A DNA stretch of 7,139 nt from Nevskiaceae bacterium (lineage in GTDB: Bacteria; Pseudomonadota; Gammaproteobacteria; Steroidobacterales; Steroidobacteraceae): NCBI GenBank assembly GCA_031277355.1, contig JAITMN010000120.1, positions 1 through 7,139 on the forward strand, given 5' to 3'. Below, in pieces: positions 1-6,491 of this stretch. The translations under genes were made by a program, and so were the position numbers. The notes under the pieces are model-generated. The model saw only the letters and a program-made list of their open reading frames with translations, did not search any database and was not told where the DNA came from. The first letter of the stretch is position 1; each line of letters starts with the position of its first letter.

Positions 1-389
1 TGCAATGCGCGCGCCTGTTGCGCCTGGCTTTCGATGCAGATGGCGCGGTCCGCGTTGCGCAGCGTTGCGGCAGCCAGCAGCGGCGAGCCGGGGTAGTGAT
101 GCGAGTTGCCCACGGCGTTGCGCAGGCTGGTCAGCGTGTCGAGATAGCGGGAGATGGCCGGGTCGGGCGCGGGGGCTGATGATGCGGTGAGCCGGTCGAT
201 GCCGTGACTGCTTTCGCCGCTCTGACGCGCATCCGGGCCGCGCAGATCGTAAAGCCCGGCTCCGGCGTGCGTGTCGATATAAACAAAACCCTTGGCTTTC
301 CTTTGCAGCGCTGCGATCAGCGCGAGCAGCGCAATGTGTTTGTGAACGTCGGCGAAATTACCCGCGTGGAATACGTGCCGGTACTGCAT
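1..389 (-). CDS. rlmJ: RlmJ, 23S rRNA (adenine-2030-N6)-methyltransferase, N-terminal part
   Basis: The frame is open from an ATG at 387-389 to the left window edge, giving 129 residues of a protein usually about 280 long; the C-terminal half, with the catalytic motif IV, lies outside. The start reads MQYRHVFHAGNFADVHKHIA, the hallmark N-terminus of RlmJ; in the E. coli enzyme the conserved His and Lys of this segment are functionally important. The SAM-binding motif I follows as YIDTHAGAGLYDL (about residues 38-50). HYPGSPLLAAATLR and an acidic CIES segment match the next conserved block. The family methylates N6 of A2030 in 23S rRNA, in the cytoplasm, using S-adenosylmethionine. The gene starts inside the 3' end of topA (32-nt overlap, different frame), so translation is probably coupled. 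A purine-rich GAAGAAG before the ATG is the only ribosome-binding candidate. Family assignment is secure from the motifs; the product's intactness cannot be judged. Confidence 0.93.
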   Translation of the reverse strand, partial: MQYRHVFHAGNFADVHKHIALLALIAALQRKAKGFVYIDTHAGAGLYDLRGPDARQSGESSHGIDRLTASSAPAPDPAISRYLDTLTSLRNAVGNSHHYPGSPLLAAATLRNADRAICIESQAQQARAL

Positions 390-2841
390 TTTTCTTCTTC
401 GCCGGCGCTTTCTTGCGTGCTGCTTTCTTCTTGGCCTTCTTCGGCGCTGCCGCTGCCGTCTTCGCAGCCGCACCGCGCCGCCCAAAGCGCCCGCGCGCCG
501 GACGCACTGGCGCGGCGGCCAGCAACTCGCGGCACTCTTCAAGCGTCAACGTCTTCGGATCGCGCTCTTTGGGGATGCGTGCATTGCGCGTCTTGTCGGT
601 GATGTAGGGACCGTAGCGGCCGTTCAGCACCTGAATGTCGTCCACGCCGAAATCATGAATGATGCGATTGGCGTCGGCGACCTTCTTCGCCTCGATCACC
701 TCGATCGCCCGCTCGCGCGTGATCGTGTACGGATCATCATCCTTCAACGAAACATACTTGCTGCCGTACTTCACATACGGGCCGAAGCGACCGATGGCAA
801 CCGTCATCGCTTCGCCTTCGGGCGTTTGCCCGAGCTTGCGCGGCAATACCAGCAGCGCCAGTGCATCGGCCAGCGTGATGGTGTCCATCTTCTGCCCCGG
901 ACGCAGACCGGCGAACTTGGGCTTTTCCTCATCGTCCTTCGTGCCCACTTGCACGAAGGGACCAAAGCGGCCCATGCGCACGGAGATCGGTTTGCCGCTC
1001 TTGGGATCGGTGCCCAACTCGCGCGCCATCGCCACTTCTTCGCGGCTGACGCTGGTTTCGATCTCCTCCACCTGATCGATGAAGGGCTTCCAGAATTTTT
1101 CCAGCGGCGTGACCCAGGGCTCTTCGCCGCGCGAGACTGCATCCAGCTCATCTTCCATGTCGGCGGTGAAGCCGTATTCCACATACTTGGTGAAGTATTT
1201 GGTGAGGAAGCGATTGACGATCTTGCCAATGTCGGTGGCGATGAAACGCCGCGCGTCCATGTCCACATACTCGCGGTCGCGCAGCGTGGAGATGATCGAC
1301 GCATAAGTGGAAGGGCGGCCAATGCCATGCTCTTCCAGCGCCTTCACCAGCGAGGCTTCGGAAAAACGCGGCGGCGGCTCGGTGAAATGCTGTTCACCGC
1401 GCAGCTTCACAAGCTTCACCGCATCGCCTTCGTTCATCGGCGGCAGCACATGATCGCTGTCGTCTTCCACCGTATCGTCGCGGCCTTCCTGATACACGGC
1501 GATGTAGCCGGGCGTTACCAGCGTGGAGCCATTGGCGCGCAGCACATGATGATCCTTGCCCGCGCCGGGCGCTGTGCCGGGGACCATGTCCACCGCAACG
1601 GTGTCGAACACGGCAGGGGCCATCTGACAGGCAATCGCGCGTTTCCAGATCAGCGCGTAGAGCTTGAATTGATCGGCGTCGATGCGGCCTTCCAGTTGCT
1701 GCGGCGTGATCGACGCACTCGTGGGACGCACCGCCTCGTGCGCTTCCTGCGCGTTCTTCGAGCGCGTGCGGTACACACGCGGCGATTCGGCCAAGCCTTC
1801 AGCGCCATACAGCTTTTGAATCGTTGCGCGGATGTCGGCCACGGCTTCATTGGCCAGCGACACCGAATCGGTACGCATGTAGGTGATCAGACCCACTGCG
1901 CCTTCGCCGAAGTCCACGCCTTCATAAAGCTGCTGCGCCAGCCGCATCGTGCGCTGCGCGGAGTAACCCAGCTTGCGCGCGGCTTCCTGTTGCAGCGTGG
2001 AGGTGGTGAACGGCGGGGCCGGATTGCGGCGGCGCTGCTTGCGGTCGATGGCGATCACGGTAAGCCGGCCATTGATCGCGTTGTCCGTGCCCGGTGCAGG
2101 TGCGCTTGCACCCGCAGCGCGCATCAACGCGGCTTCCACTTCACGCGCAGTGGTTTCATTCGTGAAGCTGAACTGCTCCACCTTCTGCCCCGCGAACTCG
2201 GTGAGTTTCAGCGGGAAGCGCGTCGCGTTGCCGTGCTGACCTTCGGCGTCGAGCGTCCAGTATTCCTGCGGCACGAAGGCGTCGATGGCTTCATCGCGCT
2301 CGCAGATCATTCGCAGCGCGGGACTTTGCACGCGCCCGGCCGACAAACCCTGCCGCACCTTCTTCCACAGCAGCGGCGAGAGATTGAAGCCGACCAGATA
2401 ATCAAGCGCCCGCCGCGCCTGCTGCGCATTGACCAGGTCCATCGACAGATCACGCGGATTCTGCACCGCTTCACGGATCGCGTTCTTCGTGATCTCGTAA
2501 AACGCCACGCGATGCACGGCCTTGTCTTTCAGGTCGCCGCGCTCTTTCAGCAGTTCGTATAAATGCCAGGAGATCGCCTCGCCTTCGCGGTCGGGGTCAG
2601 TGGCAAGATACAGCGCCTTGCTCTTGCGCAGCGCGCGGGCAATGGCCTCCACATGCTTTTCGTTGCGCTCGATCACGCGATAGCGCATCGCGAAGTGATC
2701 GGCCGGATCGACCGCGCCTTCCTTGGGAATCAGATCGCGCACATGACCATAGGAGGCCAGCACCTCGAAGTCCTTGCCCAGATACTTCTTGATGGTCTTC
2801 GCCTTGGCGGGCGATTCGACGATGACGAGATTCTCGGCCAA
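358..2841 (-). CDS. topA: DNA topoisomerase I (type IA)
   Basis: An 827-residue type IA topoisomerase, which relaxes negative supercoils by nicking one strand through a 5'-phosphotyrosine link. The TOPRIM domain is at residues 3-140, with Glu9 in VIVESPAKAKTI and the metal-binding acids Asp82, Asp84 and Glu86 in TDPDREGEAISWH. The nucleophile is Tyr321 in LITYMRTDS. GLSAGRVQSPALR (166-178) and EEHGIGRPSTYASII (503-517) are other family signatures. The C-terminus has three GRFGP/GRYGP repeats (near 624, 683 and 741) but no Cys4 zinc ribbons, and ends in a Lys/Ala-rich basic tail (from about 790), as in many proteobacterial TopA proteins that lack zinc fingers. The start is a TTG preceded by GGGAAGAG and gives MAENLVIVESPAKAK, matching the family N-terminus; there is no nearby in-frame ATG upstream. 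It lies 16 nt after the smg stop, and its 3' end overlaps rlmJ. All catalytic residues are present. Confidence 0.98.
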   Translation of the reverse strand: MAENLVIVESPAKAKTIKKYLGKDFEVLASYGHVRDLIPKEGAVDPADHFAMRYRVIERNEKHVEAIARALRKSKALYLATDPDREGEAISWHLYELLKERGDLKDKAVHRVAFYEITKNAIREAVQNPRDLSMDLVNAQQARRALDYLVGFNLSPLLWKKVRQGLSAGRVQSPALRMICERDEAIDAFVPQEYWTLDAEGQHGNATRFPLKLTEFAGQKVEQFSFTNETTAREVEAALMRAAGASAPAPGTDNAINGRLTVIAIDRKQRRRNPAPPFTTSTLQQEAARKLGYSAQRTMRLAQQLYEGVDFGEGAVGLITYMRTDSVSLANEAVADIRATIQKLYGAEGLAESPRVYRTRSKNAQEAHEAVRPTSASITPQQLEGRIDADQFKLYALIWKRAIACQMAPAVFDTVAVDMVPGTAPGAGKDHHVLRANGSTLVTPGYIAVYQEGRDDTVEDDSDHVLPPMNEGDAVKLVKLRGEQHFTEPPPRFSEASLVKALEEHGIGRPSTYASIISTLRDREYVDMDARRFIATDIGKIVNRFLTKYFTKYVEYGFTADMEDELDAVSRGEEPWVTPLEKFWKPFIDQVEEIETSVSREEVAMARELGTDPKSGKPISVRMGRFGPFVQVGTKDDEEKPKFAGLRPGQKMDTITLADALALLVLPRKLGQTPEGEAMTVAIGRFGPYVKYGSKYVSLKDDDPYTITRERAIEVIEAKKVADANRIIHDFGVDDIQVLNGRYGPYITDKTRNARIPKERDPKTLTLEECRELLAAAPVRPARGRFGRRGAAAKTAAAAPKKAKKKAARKKAPAKKKNAVPARIPRG

Positions 2842-2857
2842 CGCTCTTCCCGATGGT

Positions 2858-3340
2858 TCAGTTGGCCGATGCCAGATCGTCGGCGTCGAACACCAGCATT
2901 TCCATTCGCTCGCAGGCCAGTTCCTGACCCGGCTGGCTCGACAGCACCATCAGCACCACCCAGCGCACCTGTTCGATGGACAGATCATCCGCATCGAGCG
3001 CCAGCAACCGGTCGATGACGATTTCGCGCTGTGCGGGTGAGAGGATTTCGGCCAGTTCCAGCGACAGCAACAGTCCACGGCAGTCCGCCGGAAGGCGCGA
3101 GAGTTCGTGGTCCGAATAGATGCGCAGCGGCTGCTGCGTTGCGGGGCTGTAAAGCTCTGCGCGTTCGCGCTCGCCCGCCAGGTCCGCCAGCCAGTCGAGT
3201 GCGCGTTCGACATTGGCCTCGCCGAAGCCGACGCTTTCCAGATCGCGCGCCAACTGCTCCCGTTCGGGAACGTCGGGGGTGTCGTCGAACATGTAGTGGT
3301 CGAAGACGTAGATCAGGATGTCGAGGACGGTGCCGTTCAT
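2858..3340 (-). CDS. smg: Smg family protein (DUF494)
   Basis: A 160-residue protein of the Smg/DUF494 family, found between dprA and topA in many Beta- and Gammaproteobacteria. Its molecular role is not established. Matching segments are the N-terminal VLDILIYVFDHY, the central RIYSDHELSRLPADCRGLLL, and the C-terminal VIDRLLALDADD followed by VRWVVLMVLSSQPG; these align well with E. coli Smg. The protein is predicted to be soluble, acidic and helical. I chose the ATG at 3338-3340 (MNGTVLDIL): it is 4 nt after the dprA stop and leaves the N-terminus at the usual family position. An in-frame TTG at 3352 would add four residues (MIER) and overlap dprA by 8 nt. Neither has a clear Shine-Dalgarno sequence, so translational coupling with dprA is likely. 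Confidence 0.94.
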   Translation of the reverse strand: MNGTVLDILIYVFDHYMFDDTPDVPEREQLARDLESVGFGEANVERALDWLADLAGERERAELYSPATQQPLRIYSDHELSRLPADCRGLLLSLELAEILSPAQREIVIDRLLALDADDLSIEQVRWVVLMVLSSQPGQELACERMEMLVFDADDLASAN

Positions 3341-3344
3341 GCGT

Positions 3345-4463
3345 TCAATCAATGCGGTTAAAGCGAGCCCCGGGCCTTTGTTCTACCCTTCCCGAAAGTT
3401 CGAGGATGAGGATCATCGAAGCGATCTGGCCTGGCTCAAGGCCCGTTCTTTCGACCAGATCATCGACGCTCGCCGGTTCGAAGCCGAGGGCATCTAACAG
3501 CATTTCGTAGTCATTGTCCAACCGTTGCCGGGGCAGGCAGGGGGGTGGTAGCGGATCAATGTATTGATTCGACTGATGATTTTCTATTGGGATTTGCACT
3601 TCTTCGAGGATGTCGGCGGCCCCGCGCGCAAGCGTTGCGCCCTCGCGCAGCAGCGCAAGGCAGCCTGCGGCCTGCGGATTCAGCGGCGAACCGGGCACGG
3701 CGAACACTTCGCGCCCGGCTTTGGCGGCCAGACGCGCCGTGATCAGCGAACCGCTGCGCGCGGCGGCTTCGACGACGGCGATGCCCCGGCAAAGCCCCGC
3801 AATGATGCGATTGCGGCGCGGGAAGTGCCAGGCGCGGATGTCCCCGCCGGGCGGCATCTCGGACACCAGCGCGCCGCCTTCGGCGATGCGCTGCGCCAGA
3901 TCGACGTTGGCGGCGGGGTAGCAGCGATCAAGGCCGGTGGCGCATACGGCGATAGTGGGAGCGGCCACGGCCAGCGCGCCCTGATGCGCGGCGGTGTCGA
4001 TGCCGCGCGCCAGACCGCTGGTGATGGCAAAACCGGCGCTGCCCAACTCGCGCGCCAGCGTCAGCGCGAAGCGGTGGCCGGCGGCAGTGGGGTTGCGGCT
4101 GCCGACGATGGCAAGCTGCGGGCGCAGCAGCGCGGCGAGGTTGCCTCGCACATAGAGGGCAGGCGGGGCGTCGGGCAGTTGGGCCAGTTGCGAGGGGAAT
4201 TGCGGGGCGGTGCAGGGCAGCAGCGTCGCGCCGGAGGTGGCGAGCCAGGTGAGGTCAGCGTTGAGCGCGGCGTCGTCGGGGCGCGCCAGCGTTTGGCTTA
4301 CAGGCGGTGGCAGGCCCCATTCGCGCAGCCTGCCGACCGGCGCGGCCAGCAGCGCCGTGACGCCTCCGGAGGCCACCAGCGCTGCGCGCAGGACGGGCGG
4401 GGGGATGGAAGGGCAGCGCAGCAGCGCGGCCCAGGCGCGGGTTTCGTCGGGGTGCAGGGTCAT
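3345..4463 (-). CDS. dprA: DNA-processing protein DprA (Smf)
   Basis: A 372-residue DprA. It binds incoming single-stranded DNA in the cytoplasm during natural transformation and loads RecA. An N-terminal helical (SAM-like) region covers residues 1-70. The extended Rossmann fold follows, with AIVGSRNPTAAG (118-129), TSGLARGIDTAAHQGAL (148-164), ATGLDRCYP (175-183), HFPRRNRIIAGL (213-224) and ARSGSLITARLAAKAGREVF (235-254). A Pro/Gln-rich linker (about 290-314) leads to a C-terminal winged-helix domain (about 316-366, ending LSGRVEQRPGARFNRI). The ATG at 4461-4463 gives MTLHPDETRAWAALLRCP, which fits the family. An in-frame TTG at 4505 would add a hydrophobic 14-residue leader but would read through the hairpin at 4484-4502, so I reject it. 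The gene is followed after 4 nt by smg. Its usual upstream neighbour, the LysM gene, is displaced by about 2.1 kb. Confidence 0.96.
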   Translation of the reverse strand: MTLHPDETRAWAALLRCPSIPPPVLRAALVASGGVTALLAAPVGRLREWGLPPPVSQTLARPDDAALNADLTWLATSGATLLPCTAPQFPSQLAQLPDAPPALYVRGNLAALLRPQLAIVGSRNPTAAGHRFALTLARELGSAGFAITSGLARGIDTAAHQGALAVAAPTIAVCATGLDRCYPAANVDLAQRIAEGGALVSEMPPGGDIRAWHFPRRNRIIAGLCRGIAVVEAAARSGSLITARLAAKAGREVFAVPGSPLNPQAAGCLALLREGATLARGAADILEEVQIPIENHQSNQYIDPLPPPCLPRQRLDNDYEMLLDALGFEPASVDDLVERTGLEPGQIASMILILELSGRVEQRPGARFNRID

Positions 4464-4479
4464 GGCCCATGCTAGAAGC

Positions 4480-4502
4480 AAAAGGCCCGCGCGAGGCAGG
4501 CC
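4480..4502 (-). terminator. Hairpin plus T-run just upstream of dprA
   Basis: On the minus strand, GGCCTGC and GCGGGCC pair over 7 bp (one G-T wobble) around a 5-nt loop CTCGC. The hairpin is followed directly by TTTTGC, the form of a short rho-independent terminator. It lies 216 nt after the phosphoribosyltransferase stop and ends only about 20 nt before the dprA ATG. It may end the upstream transcript or act as a leader attenuator for dprA. The T-run is short, so strength is uncertain. Confidence 0.5.
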
Positions 4503-4528
4503 CAAAGCTGGTGTGAATGTGCAGAAAT

Positions 4529-4544
4529 GGCTGGTTTTTGCGCG
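4529..4544 (+). repeat. Short direct repeat, copy 1
   Basis: GGCTGGTTTTTGCGCG here matches GGCTGGTTTTGCGCG at 5590-5604 except for one extra T. The two copies flank the phosphoribosyltransferase gene in the same orientation. A match of this length in 7 kb is near what chance allows, so significance is doubtful. Confidence 0.3.
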
Positions 4545-4585
4545 TTCGAGCGGGTTTTCTATTTCAGGATGGCTACAGCCCGATC

Positions 4586-4632
4586 ATTTGATGGACTGCG
4601 ATAAAGCGCGATGCCGCAGATGTTTATCAAAT
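4586..4632. repeat. Nested inverted repeat
   Basis: Outer arms ATTTGAT (4586-4592) and ATCAAAT (4626-4632) are perfect reverse complements. Inside them lie inner arms CTGCG (4596-4600) and CGCAG (4615-4619) around a 14-nt centre. The arms nest to form a possible cruciform or an RNA stem with an asymmetric internal loop. There is no T-run, so it is not a simple terminator. Its role is unknown; candidates are a protein-binding site, an RNA leader structure or a scar of insertion. Confidence 0.45.
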
Positions 4633-4718
4633 AGTTGCGGAACTGGCGGCAAACCGAGTGCGAGGACGCTTAACGCGAGGCTTCCCGAATCTGCGAATAG
4701 CGAGCGCTCAGACGTTGA

Positions 4719-5459
4719 CTAATTTCGACTTTGCTCTGCCTCAGCAATGCGATTTCTGATGATGTCAGCATTCTCGGTGCGTTCAAGGTACCGAGCTTCT
4801 GATTGAGTAAGGCAGTCGAAGGCGTGACCGAAGCGGTCGATCCACCAATCTTCAAGGTCTTTTCCATGTTTCGCCCTCAATGCGTCCAACTGATCTTGAT
4901 TCAGAGAAATTTTTGCGGAATACGGTTTGCCGGTCAAGACGGTCGCGCCAAGCACGCGCCCGCCCTTGGCCTCGATAAAACCACGCATATTGGCGAGAGT
5001 GCCGCCTTGCCCGATGAAGTCATCCACCAGGAAGTAGGCCGCGTCACGAATAACGCTTCCCTCGAATACGGCCTGCCGCGCAAGTCTGGCAAAACCATTG
5101 GCTCCGGTGTGAGCAACGATATTCGCCTGAACGATGGTGTGCTCGACGTTCAACGTCAATATATGGGCCAGTTTGTCAGCCAAGGCTTCGGGAATGGCGT
5201 TGACGCCGTGGTTCTCGAAAGCATGGGCCGAAGCCAGATACGGGCGATGCTCGCCAAGCAGACGGGCTATCTTGGCAATGCCTTCCGAAGAAACTGTGTC
5301 GTCCACCAGTATTTGGGCAGCTTCGTCATTCCCGGCTTTCGCCGCCACGTAAGCTGGGTGCCGTTTTACCCATGACTCTGGTGCGTGGATGATCACATCG
5401 GGGAAACGACCCCAAGCAACTCGGGGCGGTGTTTCGCCCGGAGGCATTTCATCGGTCAC
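4719..5459 (-). CDS. Phosphoribosyltransferase-fold protein, substrate unknown
   Basis: A 246-residue protein with a type I phosphoribosyltransferase signature. AAYFLVDDFIGQGGTLANM (residues 140-158) has hydrophobic strand, two acids (Asp146, Asp147) and a GQGGT loop, as in the PRPP-binding motif of the family. Such enzymes usually transfer ribose 5-phosphate from PRPP to a base, but the substrate cannot be read from the sequence. The N-terminal part has HPAYVAAKAGNDEAAQILV (34-52), and the C-terminal part has FGHAFDCLTQSEARYLER (210-227); both look like distinct conserved blocks outside the core PRTase motif. No signal peptide or membrane segment is seen, so it is probably cytoplasmic. The start is GTG, supported by AGGAG 5 nt upstream; an ATG four codons in is less well placed. 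It is transcribed divergently from the PLP-binding protein gene. The DNA-binding palindrome and -10 box upstream suggest its own promoter. Fold assignment is good; exact function is open. Confidence 0.85.
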   Translation of the reverse strand: MTDEMPPGETPPRVAWGRFPDVIIHAPESWVKRHPAYVAAKAGNDEAAQILVDDTVSSEGIAKIARLLGEHRPYLASAHAFENHGVNAIPEALADKLAHILTLNVEHTIVQANIVAHTGANGFARLARQAVFEGSVIRDAAYFLVDDFIGQGGTLANMRGFIEAKGGRVLGATVLTGKPYSAKISLNQDQLDALRAKHGKDLEDWWIDRFGHAFDCLTQSEARYLERTENADIIRNRIAEAEQSRN

Positions 5460-5464
5460 GGCGG

Positions 5465-5469
5465 CTCCT
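5465..5469 (-). promoter_or_regulatory. Shine-Dalgarno site of the phosphoribosyltransferase gene
   Basis: AGGAG on the minus strand ends 5 nt before the GTG at 5459. This spacing decides for the GTG start over the in-frame ATG at 5447. Confidence 0.75.
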
Positions 5470-5501
5470 GGCGAAAAACGTGACCATCTCCCAAGGCGGG
5501 A

Positions 5502-5507
5502 ATTTTA
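5502..5507 (-). promoter_or_regulatory. Candidate -10 box for the phosphoribosyltransferase gene
   Basis: TAAAAT on the minus strand matches the sigma-70 -10 consensus at five of six positions, about 42 nt before the GTG start. The hexamer at a 17-nt spacing (5525-5530) reads AGCCAC and does not resemble a -35 box. The promoter may therefore be weak or activator-dependent. Confidence 0.4.
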
Positions 5508-5510
5508 TCA

Positions 5511-5523
5511 AACGATGATCGTT
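5511..5523. promoter_or_regulatory. Perfect 13-bp palindrome, possible operator
   Basis: AACGAT and ATCGTT are exact reverse complements around one central base. The site begins 3 bp upstream of the candidate -10 box, inside what would be the promoter spacer. A dimeric regulator bound there would control the minus-strand gene. A further half-site ATCGTT lies at 5631-5636 near the plus-strand candidate promoter. No regulator gene is in the window. Confidence 0.4.
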
Positions 5524-5589
5524 GGTGGCTTTGAGTTGTCTGCCGCGAAATAACGGTGTAGTCAGTCGTGTGAAGCGCCTCCGCGTGCA

Positions 5590-5604
5590 GGCTGGTTTTG
5601 CGCG
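5590..5604 (+). repeat. Short direct repeat, copy 2
   Basis: Second copy of the repeat described at 4529-4544, located in the divergent intergenic region upstream of the phosphoribosyltransferase gene. Confidence 0.3.
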
Positions 5605-5614
5605 CGCATTGGTG

Positions 5615-5641
5615 CTGACACCTGTTTTGAATCGTTGTAAG
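5615..5641 (+). promoter_or_regulatory. Weak candidate promoter for the PLP-binding protein gene
   Basis: CTGACA (5615-5620, five of six to TTGACA) and TGTAAG (5636-5641, four of six to TATAAT) are 15 nt apart, shorter than the ideal 17. It lies about 40 nt before the ATG at 5682. It is the best plus-strand match I found, but could be chance. Confidence 0.25.
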
Positions 5642-5681
5642 GCTGCTTTTGTTTTCGATTCTTCCCTGATTGAATGTCGGC

Positions 5682-6491
5682 ATGTCAATGGCGACCCAGA
5701 CACGGCACGAGATGCACGGGCGATGGCCGCAGGCCGAGTCGGTCGCGGATATTCGCCGCAATCTGGCAAGTGTGCATGGGCGCATCGTTGCCGCCTGCCA
5801 GCGGGCGGGACGTGACCCGACCAGCGTGCGGCTGCTGCCGGTAAGCAAGACAAAGCCCGAGGCCAGCATCCGTCTGGCCTACGCCGCCGGGTGTCGGCTG
5901 CTTGGCGAAAACAAGCCCCAGGAGGCTTATCGCAAGTGGGAAGCCACGACCGATCTTGGCGATCTGCGCTGGTCGGTCATAGGTCATCTACAGACCAACA
6001 AGACCAAGCTGGTGGCGCGCTTTGCCTCCGAGTTTCAAGCGCTGGACAGCCTGCGGGTGGCCGAGGCATTGGAGCGGCGTTTGCAAGTCGAAGGTCGTTC
6101 ACTGGATGTATTTGTGCAAGTCAACACATCCGGAGAAGCCAGTAAGTACGGGCTACCTCCGAATGAGACCACTGCATTTTTGCGTGCGTTGCCATCATTT
6201 CCCGCGTTGCGGGTGCGTGGCCTGATGACTCTGGCCTTGTTATCTGCCGAGGCATTCCGCGTTCGGAAATGCTTTGTGCTGCTGCGCGAACTGCGTGATC
6301 AACTGCGCCAGACGGCGCCAACGGGCATTGTGCTTGATGAACTGTCAATGGGCATGTCGGGAGACTACGAAATCGCCATTGAGGAAGGGGCCACGGTGGT
6401 GCGGGTCGGTCAAGCGATTTTTGGCGCGCGTGATACGCCGGATTCCCATTACTGGCCTACAGCATCCGAAGAGGCGAGAAACGGGCAGTGA
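5682..6491 (+). CDS. YggS/PLPBP-family pyridoxal-phosphate-binding protein
   Basis: A 269-residue member of the YggS/YBL036C (PLPBP) family, a single-domain relative of the alanine racemase barrel. Known members bind pyridoxal 5'-phosphate and affect B6 and amino-acid homeostasis without a proven catalytic reaction. Visible motifs are LPVSKTKP with the PLP lysine Lys56, GENKPQEA (75-82), IGHLQTNKTKLV (100-111), QVNTSGEASKYG (146-157), LSMGMSGDYEIAIEEGAT (221-238) and RVGQAIFGAR (241-250), which supplies the phosphate-binding end. All core residues are present. The start is uncertain: ATGs at 5682, 5688 and 5712 are in frame and none has a clear Shine-Dalgarno. A TTG at 5670 is also possible. 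Family members usually begin near residue 20 here, so there is a short N-terminal extension. It is the only plus-strand gene and is divergent from the phosphoribosyltransferase gene. GENKPQEA differs from the GENYVQEA common in housekeeping YggS, which hints at a second, accessory paralogue. Confidence 0.93.
   Translation: MSMATQTRHEMHGRWPQAESVADIRRNLASVHGRIVAACQRAGRDPTSVRLLPVSKTKPEASIRLAYAAGCRLLGENKPQEAYRKWEATTDLGDLRWSVIGHLQTNKTKLVARFASEFQALDSLRVAEALERRLQVEGRSLDVFVQVNTSGEASKYGLPPNETTAFLRALPSFPALRVRGLMTLALLSAEAFRVRKCFVLLRELRDQLRQTAPTGIVLDELSMGMSGDYEIAIEEGATVVRVGQAIFGARDTPDSHYWPTASEEARNGQ

Larger units (their letters stand above)
4464..4718. other. Intergenic region between the phosphoribosyltransferase gene and dprA
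   Basis: These 255 bp hold no convincing gene. They look richer in A and T than the flanking genes. Contents are a nested inverted repeat (4586-4632), one copy of a short repeat (4529-4544) and a terminator-like hairpin (4484-4502) just before the dprA ATG. No good sigma-70 promoter for dprA could be picked by eye on the minus strand, although one is expected if the hairpin stops upstream transcription. Confidence 0.6.
5460..5681. other. Divergent intergenic region of the accessory gene pair
   Basis: These 222 bp separate the two divergent starts and look less GC-rich than the flanking genes. They contain the minus-strand ribosome-binding site, a minus-strand -10 candidate with an adjoining palindrome, one copy of a short repeat (5590-5604) and a weak plus-strand promoter candidate. 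Short open frames through it show no recognisable protein features. Confidence 0.6.

Noticed and set aside
655..2562. Long plus-strand open frame of 635 codons opposite topA
   Set aside because: It lies wholly antisense to an unambiguous topA. Its composition (rich in Arg, His, Gly and Ala) is typical of antisense frames in high-GC DNA, and it shows no recognisable motif.
3555..3568. Palindrome ATCAAT-GT-ATTGAT
   Set aside because: It lies inside dprA, in the codons of the variable linker, with no promoter context. A local AT-rich coincidence is enough to explain it.
3564..4475. Plus-strand open frame of 303 codons opposite dprA
   Set aside because: Antisense to a complete DprA with all motifs. 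The product is low-complexity Gly/Ala/Arg/Gln-rich sequence with no domain.
4803..5375. Plus-strand open frame of 190 codons opposite the phosphoribosyltransferase gene
   Set aside because: The minus-strand frame carries a PRPP motif and a good ribosome-binding site; the plus frame shows no motif of its own.
5456..5869. Minus-strand open frames running from the PLP-binding protein gene through the divergent spacer
   Set aside because: They cross promoter-like sequence, overlap the true gene on the other strand and encode no recognisable protein.
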